Positions 10,065 to 20,476 of a DNA stretch of 64,000 nucleotides are shown piece by piece. Position 1 is the stretch's first letter. Every line of letters starts with the position of its first letter. Under the pieces are notes generated by a model that was given only the letters and a program-made list of their open reading frames with translations, made no database searches and was not told where the DNA came from. Made by a program: the position numbers and the translations under genes. This DNA comes from Isoetes taiwanensis (taxonomy: Eukaryota; Streptophyta; Lycopodiopsida; Isoetales; Isoetaceae): the NCBI GenBank assembly GCA_021234155.1, contig JAJEKV010000030.1, forward strand, positions 6,753,890-6,817,889. Reading direction: 5' to 3'.

Positions 10065-10259
10065 ATGCTTGACCTCAAGCATTAGTGTTGGCAACCTCGG
10101 TTTGTCAGAGGACCATTTTACGCCTGGCAACCTCAATCGTTAGAGGACCATTTTACACCATATGGAAACCACGGTTTGTCAGTGGACTTTTACTCCCAAG
10201 GGAACCTCAACCGTTAGAGGATCTTTTACCCCAAACACTTATCAATCGTTAGATAAGTG
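10065..10259 (-). repeat. Hairpin array in Gypsy 3' UTR (right arm)
   Basis: This is the same six stem-loops as at 8958-9152, on the opposite strand, in the same order relative to the polypurine tract. The differences I can see between copies (for example AACAATT versus AACGATT in the first loop, and TGATAAACC versus TGACAAACC in the third) fall in loops and leave all six stems intact. Confidence 0.7.
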
Positions 10260-10380
10260 ATCTCAGTCATTAGGTATATAGGTAAGGTAAAGGTTAGGTT
10301 TTTAAGCTTAAGGTATAAAGAAGGTATAAAAGTTTATCTCAAAAGAATTTCAATTATAAGGTAAAGCAAGCAATGGACAA

Positions 10381-11320
10381 TTAACTGTTGTTAACTTGCT
10401 CTTCCTGGTGAAGAGAAGTTTCATAACTCTGTAAAATATCTGGATACTCAAGAAGCTGCTGTGCACTGAACCAAACTGCATCACTGGCTGGGTGAAACTT
10501 AAACTTCACTAGATACCTGCGGTATGTTGACCTTCTTGTCTGATGATCCTGGTGAGCTAGTATTTTCTCTGGCTCTAAAATTTCTTCCTCCCCCTTAATA
10601 ATTGGAGGATCAGAATTCTCCATTTGTTGCAATACTTCAGGTGCAATTTCCTTGCCCTTGTAAGGCTTAAGCAAAGCCACAATAAAAATAGGATGCAAAG
10701 AAGTCCATTTCCCATATAAGTGCAATTTATAAGCATTTTCTCCAACTTTAGTTTCCACTTGGAATGGTCCATAGTATCTTAAAGCCAATTTGAGATACTT
10801 AAGCCCCATTTTTCTCAATCTCTTCTTATGCAAATGTATCCACACCCAATCTCCAGGTTCAAATTCAACTTTTCTCATACGCTTGCTTAATCTTGACTTT
10901 AAAGCCAGATGACTTCTTTGAATTATTTCCTTTACCTGTTCAAGCATTGTAGACATGTCCTGTGTCAATGCATCTGAGGCAGGAACTTGATTAGTAAGCT
11001 TTGTAATTGGGGTTTCCAAAGACCCACGATAAACAATCTAAAAAGGAGTTTTCTGTGTAACTGAATGCACAGTATTATTATAAGCAAATTCCAACAAATA
11101 AAGTTAATCTTCCCACTGTGTCTTCCGATCGGCCACATATGCTCTCATCATATCCTCAATAGTCCTATTCACAACTTCTGATTGGCCATCTGTCTGAGGA
11201 TGGTAAGCAGTAGAGAACTTGAGAGTGGTTCCCAAATTCTTCATCAATGCTGACCAGAATTTACTACAAAACAGTTTATCTCTATCAGAAATAATAACAT
11301 CAGGAAGATCAAACCCTAGG
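10381..11320 (-). pseudogene. Ty3/Gypsy integrase, 3' half of pol
   Basis: On the minus strand the sequence reads DVIISDRDKLFCSKFW (second catalytic Asp), then STAYHPQTDGQSEVVNRTIE (catalytic Glu) and FAYNNTVHSVTQKTPF. It then enters an intact frame from 11019 to 10381 with the C-terminal domain WVWIHLHKKRLRKMGLKYL. In-frame stops occur after QWED and after TPF, so it is not functional. Integrase inserts the element's cDNA into chromosomes. The tail after the C-terminal domain (FHPASDAVWFSAQQLLEYP) sits where chromoviruses carry a chromodomain, but I do not see clear chromodomain aromatic-cage spacing. The first catalytic Asp and everything upstream are missing. Confidence 0.85.
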
Positions 11321-11840
11321 CGAGGTTGTGATGTTTACTAAATATGTTATGAATATACTTAATGAATGGCGTAGATAGTGTAGAGAAAGGAATAAGAGAA
11401 GAATATGCCAATTGGAAGACCAAAGATAATAGCAAAAAAAAGGATGTTATCGATGCTCTGTCTAGCACCTACTCTAGTTTTATGGGATCCTTAGGTTTTT
11501 GCTATTTCAACAAAGGCTATATTATTTTGCTTATAATTTGAAGTGATCTAGAAAATTTTCTCTTTGCTTAGGTCAAATCAGGAAAACGGCTTCTTTTGTT
11601 TTTCCATCGAAAGGGTGCAAGGGTCAATGTTGGTTTATAAAAGGTTTTTTCATGGAAGGGCAGCTTTTTCTGCCAAAACTTGTTTGTTCTGGAGTGGGTT
11701 GGATGTGAACGAGTCTTTGATCAATCATATGAAACGTATGACGTATTCTGTTTATAGACGATGGGAGTTCAGTAACTGGTGTTGTGCATACCAGGATTTA
11801 GCCTTGTGGAATTTAATTTTACTATGGTTTAGAGGGCAAC
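11321..11840. other. Unassigned, possible retroelement remnant
   Basis: No confident gene is visible. The plus strand has KKKDVIDALSSTYSS near 11440-11480, which recalls the end of a Gypsy RNase H but is too short to assign. A 98-codon open frame from 11564 shows no recognised motif. Confidence 0.25.
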
Positions 11841-12131
11841 TGTTAGAGCGTAAACTCTAACCTCGCAAGAAAGATGAAAACCAATAATCCAAGCTTCACT
11901 CTACCACATCTATGCAATGCACAATATAAAGACTCATAATCTCTATAGCTAAATCAAGATAATCTTTCTCTCATACATTGACTCGGTTTTCTCTCTCTGT
12001 TCAGATAACACAGTGATGGATAATGGATTCCCACACCATAATGTGTACGTGCATATATCCTTCATGCGTGCATATGCATATATACTACTCCCTATACGAC
12101 CATGTATATGGTCTCATATACCACCCCAACA
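11841..12131 (-). repeat. Short LTR (291 bp), TGTT...AACA
   Basis: The block begins TGTTAGAGCG and ends CCCCAACA, so its ends are inverted (TGTTRG.../...YAACA). A second copy starts at 12760 and a third fragment lies at 16488-16594. A PBS-like sequence next to the 12760 copy suggests minus-strand orientation. The LTR contains a palindromic ATACGACCATGTATATGGTC-type core near 12095. Confidence 0.55.
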
Positions 12132-12759
12132 ATAGCGACCACAGTAGAAAAATGTGCCACTCTGTGGCGGAGAACCCACACCACAATATACTTGTATGGT
12201 CCTTGAGACATGTCCTTAAATGACACATTTATACGTATGTTGATAAAAGAAACTTAGCCTTTTAATGACCCAAATAATTGGTAAAAAAAAACTGGCACAA
12301 CCTGACTGTGACGAAATAGAAACCTCTATAAGTGTGGCATACTTTAAAAGCTGATATCTTGAGTTCCAGAGCTCTGTTTGACCTGCACCATGGTTTTTTG
12401 GATTTGTATCGCCGAAATAGATCTTTTGATATAGGATAGATCCTGCATTATTGAATTGTCACCATCTGCTTTTATAAAAAAATGACCTGTTGTAGCTCCA
12501 AAATTTGCTACCAATTTCCTGTAATTAGAGCTATGTCAAAGCTGGATCCCTTAGAATAGCACTTCTCTTTCAAAACAAGGCCTAATATTTCTGGGATTAG
12601 GCAACAATTGCTCTTCTGAAGTCATCAAGTAGAAAGCCCCACCTAGTACCTCTTTATCAATCAGAAATTCCATGGGCTTCGAAATTTGGATAGATGCTTC
12701 TTAATAATTGCCCTTCCTCCAATGGATTGACAACTAATTTGGCACCGTGATCGCCAAAT
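12132..12759 (-). mobile_element. Remnant between two short LTRs
   Basis: The 628 bases between the two short LTR copies have no recognisable open frame. Next to the right LTR, on the minus strand, is TTTGGCGATCACGGTGCC (about 12757-12740), which looks like a primer-binding-site region. This would make it an internally deleted or non-autonomous (TRIM-like) LTR element. Confidence 0.4.
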
Positions 12760-12912
12760 TGTTAGAGCGTAAACTCCAACCTCGTAAGAAAGATGAAAAA
12801 CCAGTAATCCAAGCTTCACTCTACTAGATCTATGCAATGCACAACATAAAAACTCATAATCTCCATAGCTAAAGCAAGATGATCTCTCTCTCATACCGTC
12901 TCTGTTTCTCTC
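12760..12912 (-). repeat. Short LTR, truncated copy
   Basis: It matches 11841-11990 (TGTTAGAGCGTAAACTC..., then AAGAAAGATGAAAA, TCCAAGCTTCACTCTAC and ATCTATGCAATGCACAA). The match stops at ~12912, where a Gypsy reverse transcriptase remnant begins. Confidence 0.55.
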
Positions 12913-12949
12913 CCTGATGAAATTGAAAGAGACATTTTCCTAATGATGC

Positions 12950-14560
12950 TACTAGAAGTGCCATAGCCACACAGACCCATTTTATCTAGTAGTCAATACA
13001 CATCCTCAAACTTCTGTCCTTCTTCTTAATGAAGAGATAGGTGCCCCAAAGGGTGATACATTTGCCCTAATGAATCTGTGCTCTAACAACTCCTGCAATT
13101 GCTTCTTGAGCTCTACTAGCTCTGGGGTGCTCATCCTATAAGGAGCCTTACTGATAGGCTTAGCACCTGGTGCTAGTATAATCTCACATTCCATGCCTCT
13201 ATAGGGTGGCAACTCACGGATTTCATCCAGGAAAATATCATAGAACTCTTAATTAGCCTCACAAGTCTCTAGCCTATGAATGTACTTAACCTTATCCTTC
13301 ATTATGCATTTGTGTAACTCCTTCAAGGACATGCATTGCAATATAGAAGGGACTTCCTTACCTTTGACCACAAAACGGTTGTCGTTGGGTGCCATGATTG
13401 AAATCTAATGCTTGTCGCAGTCAAACATTGCTTTTCCTGGCTTCAAGAACTCCATGTTGACTATAAGGTCATATTTACCAATGTCCATGACCTATGCCCC
13501 CGTAGTCAACTTGGTTCCTCTTAGATCTATGTCAAAATTGACTCTTCTTCATTTGGTATGGCAGATTGCCCCACTTGTCATATTGATTGGCCTTGGCTTC
13601 GATTTGAGGGTCTTGGATTTCAACAATGCTGCTAACCTGGGCGAAGCAAAACTGTGCGAGCTACCTGTGTCTATGAGGACTACATAGGGCTTATCATCTA
13701 TGATGCTCTCCGCTGAGATAACTGTGGACTAACCTTCAGCATTACCTGATTCAATTGTTGCACATATTCTACACTCACCATCAATGTCGTCTTGTGCCTC
13801 CTGTTGGTCGTCCTCGTCGTCGTCATCCAGCTCTGTCGGGGACTCCCAATCTATAATTTCTGCTAGGGCTGCTTGCATAACAAACGGGCAATCATGCATA
13901 CGGTGTCCGGGCTGGAAACATCTGAAACATAACTTCTTTTTGATGCACTCTTTCCTCTTTTCCTTAGAGATGCTATCCAGGAAGTACTTTACTGATTTTC
14001 CTGGTGGTCCACCTTCTGCTTGTTGATCCCTCCTGCTGATGTGGCGGACGTCTGCCTAGGGTGATAAGACCCTGCTGCTTTTCCTTTATAGATGGATTGC
14101 TTCTGTCATGGGGTTGGGGGTGCTTCTTCTAGGCTCAACGCTTTGTCTTCTGCCTCCTTTACTGTCCTCGGGTTGATGGCTCAGGCAAGCATTTCGATAT
14201 CGCCATTCTACCCCTCAATGTACCCATCCATCGCTTATCTTTCCGTTATCCTTGGTACATTTAACCTTAGTCTCATGAACTCTTCTGTATACTTAGCCAC
14301 TAATAAGCTTGTGATAGGTCTCATCCATGGAGTCTGACTTGCTGGGTTCGTCTCCCTCGCCCTGCTGCGGCTTCAAATGCTCATGAATCTTTTTGCACTG
14401 CCGGCAGCTAACTCTGCCATGTTGGGCCCCTTCCTAGGGCTCCTAACTTTCCTCTCAGTGCACTTATGGTTAGGGAAACTGATTGACTTAAGCTGGAGAT
14501 CAAGAGAGAGGGTTGAGGGCGAAATTAGAGGAGAGAGGCTAAAATGGTATTTAAGAAGGG
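12950..14560 (-). pseudogene. Ty3/Gypsy gag-protease-RT remnant
   Basis: Reading the minus strand from high to low coordinates, gag remnants at ~14500-14000 include EAEDKALSLEEAPPTP. A zinc knuckle LCFRCFQPGHRMHDCPF (C-x2-C-x3-GH-x4-C) lies at ~13935-13885. The aspartic protease active site VLIDTGSSHSFASPRLA lies at ~13686-13630. The N-terminal reverse transcriptase motif is at 13212-13006: MECEIILAPGAKPISKAPYR followed by LQELLEHRFIRANVSPFGAP. This is the usual gag-pol order of a Ty3/Gypsy element. Many stops and shifts break it, and the polymerase core, RNase H and integrase are absent, the region being cut at ~12950. It sits just inside the primer-binding site and 5' LTR at 15015-16398. 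Confidence 0.85.
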
Positions 14561-15014
14561 AAAGATGCTCTCCACGCCACAGAATATTTCTTTGCCATTA
14601 TTATTCCTATTAATTAGCTGCTTTTATCAATGTTTATTCCATTTATATTATTATTATATATTTTTTTGAATTTCCAATTTTTTTTTCTAATGGTTTGGGG
14701 TTTTAATTATAAATTTGCACCATTTTTCACCCGGGTCTCGGATTGGGATGATTCTTTGACCCATTTAGCGTGAGATTTCATTTGATGCCCATGCATAATT
14801 TCTGCTCCAATTCTACTAGAATGTTCATTTGACTCATTCTTTTCCCCTGAATCTATGATTTAACCTAACTCTATGATCCTGCTACTTGGGAGAAAAAATT
14901 TTCTCCCACTTTCGAGGTTCAATGTTGGAATTCTCATTCCACACTCTACTTGGCCAGTTAATCTATTCAGTCAGGGTTATGGCCAATGCTAGCACTTGGT
15001 CAACTAAGAACATT

Positions 15015-15027
15015 GCTCTGATACCAC
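15015..15027 (-). other. Primer-binding site for initiator tRNA-Met
   Basis: On the minus strand TGGTATCAGAGC lies one base after the LTR end CATCACA. This is the standard plant LTR-retrotransposon primer site complementary to the 3' end of tRNA-iMet. It fixes the element's orientation and the inner edge of its 5' LTR. Confidence 0.9.
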
Positions 15028-16398
15028 TGTGATGCTTCCCACCAAATATACGATGCCCCGTCGTACATCTCGCGGGAAATCCCTTATCCAGCACACCTGC
15101 CACATGGGCCCTCCATCTATCCCGCACCTAGGATGGCGCTGGTGCTGGAAGGGGACACAAAGATGTCTTGCGCGCCCTTCCCTTATGGGCTCCTATAACA
15201 GCGGAAGCATAAACATAAACATCAGCATTAGCAATAACAATACAACCAACTACCTCGAAGGGTAGTACCATCTATCCATCCATAGATACATCAAAAATAA
15301 CAACATATCGTAAAATATATGAGCTTCTACCCAGGTTCAGAGTCATAAAAGGTAAAATAAACTGACGACTGGGCCTCAAGATAGAGCAGACGGAGATATA
15401 GCAATGGCAGGGTTGGCTATAGACAATGGCTAGGGTTGACCACTCCATCTGCCCCTCCTGTGCATACTTACTTTGCAGATGGGCTAAAATCGGGCTCTGG
15501 CATGACTATAATCTGCCGGAGACATAGTCTTATGGTATCATCCATTGGGACTATTCCGGATTGCATCTCCCCGGTCCGATGAGGTGGAAAGGGTTGCATC
15601 TTCCCTTCTTGGAGAATAGTGGCTCCATGGGTAGCTAGAGGATCGTGGCGACACACGTACCCGACTGATCTCCCAAAATAAGAGTCAGGCCGACACCTGC
15701 AACTCTTAAGAGTCAGGGTGACACCATTGACCCAGGAAGTGTCGGACCCATACCCAACCCACACGAAGTGACCGACTATAGGCCTAGCCCGCTATGGGTC
15801 CCCAGTAGCCGCGCTCAGCAGGAATCTCCCTCCACTTTGCTACTAACCCCGTTATGTGGTGCTAAATCCCTCCATAGCCCCCGTAGTTGGGTGGGCCTAT
15901 GCACAGGCCGAAACTAATAGGGACTATGGGGTCTAAACTAGGAGCATCATCTAAACAATGGCTACTGGGTCTCTATCCCCCTTCCCAATACAAGAAGGGC
16001 AAACATAATCAACCATCCTCATATCTCCATATAACATGATAACAAAAGAGAATAACATCTAATCCTAATCACATTACAGTTAGGGATCATTGATTAGGGT
16101 TCAAGATCTAGACTGAGGGTTCTAGAATAGCTCTACTAGAGATACGAAATGCTAACTCATCAGGGTTGCCATGTCATGCCATATGGCTCTAATTGAGTGT
16201 GTTTGTGTGGCGGGTGCCCTATAGGATGGGGCCATGTGGAAACTGGTGCCATCCCTAAGGTTGGCTAAGTTATGTAAATAGCTTAGCCATGCTCCCCTAT
16301 CTGCACTCTACGGTATATAAGGCTACTAAGGTAGGCTTATATGGTGATGCGCCTAGAAATATATGTATTTATACCATATATTTTAGGGGAACGTCACA
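15028..16398 (-). repeat. Gypsy 5' LTR (1371 bp)
   Basis: On the minus strand the LTR runs from TGTGACGTTCCCC at 16398 to GGAAGCATCACA at 15028, with inverted TG..CA ends, and is followed by the primer-binding site. It shares a conserved core (GTGTGCACRGGAGGGGCRG...GGAGTGG) with LTRs at 18478-19195 and 34767-36392. It belongs to the gag-protease-RT remnant that follows. Confidence 0.85.
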
Positions 16399-17488
16399 GA
16401 TAGCCTCACTATTTAATGTACTAAAGGACCTTAGCAGAGGGGTTAATTTGAAGAAGGTTGCAAGAAAAAAAGTCAACTACAAGTTCATGTCACAGGGATG
16501 GATAATAGATCCGCACACCATAATGCATACTTACATGCGCGTATATGCTACTCCATATACGACCATGTATATGATCTCATATACCACTCCAACAGCAACC
16601 CTCTGTTTGCGTCAGTAACTTGTTTTATAAAAGAACTTGTTTTACTTATTTTTTTACAAAATTTTATTGAATCAACATTTACTTTGAGAAAGCAGATTTT
16701 TCTAACTTTGACTGAAAATTCTAGGAAGAATTCTGCCAATTTCACCTATGATTTTAGTATTGGGGTGCACCAATAGTGGGCCAGCTAAGACAATGGGAAC
16801 TACTAATGAGCGATCACAAGTGGGACTGATTTTCAACTGATCCAACGTTGAACGAAGATCTTTTTTAACTCATTTTGGAGTTTCAGCTGGTACGATGTTG
16901 AAGACGTGTTGCAGGACCTTTGTTGATAAGCTGGAGTTCTGTTATTAAGTTGTGTGCTTGGCATTCACCAAAAACATATCCATGTGAGAAAACTCATCAT
17001 CTTGGACTGCCTACAGGTGCATCTCCATTACTCATTGTCTTAGTTTACCATGTCATAAAAATTGAGATTTGATAGAAACTGAGATACAAATCTGGCACAT
17101 TCCTATTAGCGCTTAAGCTGAAAGCAATGATGAAGAGAAGAAGACAAATAAAATTTTTTCATTAGCACTTCAGTTAGAAGCAATGATGAAGCGAAGAAGA
17201 CTATTAAATTTGAAAGCTTACTAAAGGACAGCCAAGGCAAACTAGAGGACAAAGCTAGCCACTGCTCAGGTTTTTCGAAAGTAGGCTAGGAGAAAATCAG
17301 CTAAAGCAATGCAAAAGATCGTTTTTCTATCCCACATTGCCATAGCAAATTGAGACATTTAACGTATTCTTTGTATATTTCTTGCATAAATTTCCATGTA
17401 TTTTTTTGTTTTCAAGTAGGTTCATAACATTTTGAACCGCGTCCTTTATCGATTCTTATCTGCTCAATATTTGGTGTTTTCTATCTCT
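16399..17488. other. Spacer with LTR fragment
   Basis: Bases 16488-16594 match the 12014-12131 end of the short LTR (ATATACGACCATGTATATG...CTCCAACA). The rest, 16595-17488, shows a short direct repeat (GCAATGATGAAG.GAAGAAGAC at ~17125 and ~17178) and no coding I recognise. Confidence 0.4.
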
Positions 17489-18385
17489 ATGGAGAAGATT
17501 TTGTCCTTATTACAGCAGGTTCAACACTTGTTCAAGTATATCAGTAGTTGCAGTCGGACAATAGAGAACTTGGAGAATGGGTTGCTGAATCTACCTCTAG
17601 CTCCAGAATGAGGCTTATCAGAGCCTAAAATTAGCTTGCCCCAGAAGTTTAATAGCACTCGGTCTAGGCTTTGTGTTTTTTTTAATCATATTTGGCTTGT
17701 GATTCAACTCCATTCTCATAGATATCCCATGGCCCAGGAACAAGTTGGATTGATTGTTCTCTCATTGTGCAGCCAGCTCTAAGTTTATTTGTTCCTTTCC
17801 TAGAGAGAGGAGTGCCCCAGAGTTGCAGAATTTCACTGTTTTCACTACTAGGCCCGAAGCATTTTTGGCGATATAGATCATACACAACAATTACAAAACT
17901 CAACAATCTCAGGCAAGGATCTCGTCTAGCATCAGTTTATGCATCTAAATTTTGCCAAATTGCAGTTGATACTCTCTGGGATGATGCTCCTCTCTGTGAT
18001 TATTTTCAGAGAGGACTTCATGAAGATGTGAAGGATATATTGCTGACTAGGAAGAATCTCAGAACCTTGTATGAGGCTATAAAATTTGCAATTCATTGTG
18101 ATAATCGTCTCCTTGAGCGAAGGCAAAAAAGGTGGAATCAGTTTATCTCTCCGATTTTGCAAACACCAATAGTTACAATAGCTTTAGTGCCGCCAATGCC
18201 CTCTACATCGAATGGCCATGTATCTGTGCAGATTGATCATGTGGTTTGGGAGTCTTTGTCTACAATAGAAAAGCAACATCGAAGAGAAGCCAATCTATGT
18301 CTTTATTATGGTGGGGCCATATCTATTGCTCGTGGATGTCTAATGAAGTGCTCAAATCAGTTGGAAAACTTCAGGGCCGGTCCAA
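17489..18385 (+). pseudogene. Ty3/Gypsy gag remnant
   Basis: The N-terminal part (17489-17778) reads MEKILSLLQQVQHLFKYIS, a TGA, then EPKISLPQKFNSTRSRL, which is the typical start of a retrotransposon gag capsid. The second part (17767-18385), one frame over, holds TTITKLNNLRQGSRLASVYA, WDDAPLCDYFQRGLHEDVKD and CDNRLLERRQKRW. It ends in a degenerate zinc knuckle, ANLCLYYGGAISIARGCL, in which the second Cys is Tyr and the His is lost. Gag packages the element's RNA. Two stops/shifts and the damaged knuckle show that it is dead. It is followed, with no pol, by a partial LTR. Confidence 0.8.
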
Positions 18386-18477
18386 GTAATGTGGTTCAGC
18401 ACCAAATAACATACACAACTGGTGAAGGGGGCGGAGTCTTGCTGAGCGTGGCTACTGGGGCTCCTACAGTGTGCTAG

Positions 18478-19195
18478 ACTTATAGTCGGTCACTACGTGT
18501 AGGCCGGGTATGGGTCTGACACCCCCTGGGTCGCAGGATGCATGCCTATATGGACGTCCTGGACTTTGTGTAGATTTAAGGGGGTAAGTCGAGTACGGAT
18601 GCGGATGCTGCAGATGTGGCATGTATCCTCTAGCACACCCATGGTTCCATTGTGATACAGGAGGGGATTTATTCCTCTCCTACCTCATCCGACCCGGGGA
18701 GATGCAACTCGAAATAGTCTCATAGGGTGAACCCATGGGATTGCATCTCCGGAAGGCTACAACCACGCCATAGCATGTTTCAGCCTATCTGCAAAGTGTG
18801 CACAGGAGGGGCGGATGGAGTGGACTACCCTAGCCATTGTTCTATGCCAGCCAACACCATGTTATACTTCCGTCTGCTGATATCTTGCGGCCCTGACCGT
18901 TAGTTTACCCCCAAAGTCTGATCTCAGGTTAGAGCCTCGTTTATGATGTATTACTTATGTTATCTTGTACTTGTATTACCCTGTAGGTCATGTTGATGGA
19001 TGGACCACCCTTCGTGGTGGTATATTATTTGAGCATCATTGTTGTGTGCTAATATGTATGTACGCTTCCGCTGTATAGGCCATTGAGGATGTGGGACGAA
19101 TGACACCTCCGTGTTCCGCGCCCAGACGCTTGGCCATCCCAAGTGGTCCGCCATGTTGACATAGTCGCCATGGGATAGATTCTGGGAGCGTCACA
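18478..19195 (+). repeat. Gypsy LTR, 5'-truncated copy
   Basis: It matches the inner and 3' parts of the LTRs at 15028-16398 and 34767-36392 (CTGCAAAGTGTGCACAGGAG, GTACGCTTCCGCTGTATAGG) and ends GGGAGCGTCACA at 19195. The beginning is missing, so it is truncated at the junction with the gag remnant. Confidence 0.75.
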
Positions 19196-20476
19196 TGTTG
19201 GAAAAGGGAAATGCTCGCAACAGTATGTCGAAGGAGACTTTTGCGCAAGTTTGGCCTTGCAACTGTAATTTGGGGAAGAGAATAAATTTCTTGTACATGT
19301 TTAAGTATTTCTTGCACACCATTCCAAAAGAAAGCATTGAATCTCCAGTTAAATGCTTCTGCACAGTTTGGGGCCACTTTTTGGCCAAATTGAGTCCCCT
19401 CATCATGGAGGGCGCTCGCTTTGCTTCCTCCTTCGCTCCTATCTGCACCCAATTTTGACTTGCATGGAAGTGATTCCATTCGATTCGATGGAGGAACAAG
19501 GGAGAAAAACACATCGGAAAAGCCCTCAAAATCCCTATAAGGGTCGAAATTCTTGCACAGTCATTCTGCAGTAAGTATGGATCCCGAAGTTCGAGGAAAC
19601 ACCTCCATGATCCCCAAGACCAGGTAAAGGTATCATGGACACAACCATGTGCTAATCATATGTGATATGAACGAATTGATGAGAGAAAACTTTGGAGAGC
19701 CTAGGGCCCACTAACAATTGAATAAGATTTCCATTAGCTTTCATGCTATTTTATGATTTGACAACTTGCAAATAAGATTTCCAATAGCTTTCATGCTATT
19801 TTATGGGTGTTTCCATTATTTCTGAGCATACTCAGACTCACTCAATGCATTCTTCATTTTTTCATGTCTTCGCTATCCATTACAAAGTCTCAAATCTTGA
19901 GAGAGGCTAGTCATTCTGATTCATGTGCTTTCATTGTTGATTCCCTTGCTATTGTCATGGTATGGCATTGTTCTGGAAAATGAAGAATACCTAGCTTCCC
20001 GTATTGTTCCAAAGGCCCTTACCAAAGTGGTGGTAATTCTTGTTAAGAAGGTCCATTACTACTAAAAATTTCTCCCATGTTATTGCAGAGTATAAAGAAT
20101 GCAAAAAAAGAAAGAAAGAAAGTATTTATTTAGCATTATATATCCATCGAAACCTTAAATCCAGTCTTTTAATGTCTGCTCAATAACTTCACGTTCCCTA
20201 GGCCGACAGCAAGCTTCTCAACCTTAGCAGAAAGGTTTAGCTATCTGCGACTGATAAATTTGCTCACAAAGTCAAATTACAAATGCCAGCAATATTTACA
20301 AATGTAGCTCAAAAAAATTATGTAGGTAGACTGCTTTATCCTCCTCAACTATGCCCCGTATCGTTTCTTTCCAAATGACTGCAGTCATATAAAAATTCAT
20401 CGCATACCAGACCAGATTGAAATTTTGTAGTTACTACTCGAAAACTTTTTTACAGTAAATACATGGATGGGTGTCT
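19196..20476. other. 3' flank of the unc-13-like gene
   Basis: Contents: a 49-50 bp spaced duplication (AATAAGATTTCCA.TAGCTTTCATGCTATTTTAT at ~19721 and ~19771), a short (AAAG)n run at ~20103-20124, and AT-rich sequence that probably includes the 3' UTR of the minus-strand gene. The minus-strand polyadenylation site cannot be set without transcripts. Open frames around 19190-19570 on both strands show no known motif. Confidence 0.4.

Larger units (their letters stand above)
8854..10363. repeat. 1.5 kb inverted repeat of two Gypsy 3' ends
   Basis: Bases 8854-9488 reappear in reverse complement at 9507-10363, with an 18-base loop (9489-9506) at the centre. Identity looks well above 90 percent. 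The right arm carries about 215 extra bases (around 9651-9865), including TCTATAAAAGC, that the left arm lacks; the junction in the left arm is clean. Each arm reads, from the outside in: 3' untranslated region, hairpin array, polypurine tract, LTR start TGATATGATGG. The right arm is contiguous with a minus-strand integrase remnant; the left arm has no pol attached. The arms therefore represent two copies of one element's 3' end facing each other. Confidence 0.9.

Noticed and set aside
11321-11520. RNase H end of another Gypsy element (DALSS motif)
   Set aside because: Only about ten residues resemble the family; not enough to annotate.
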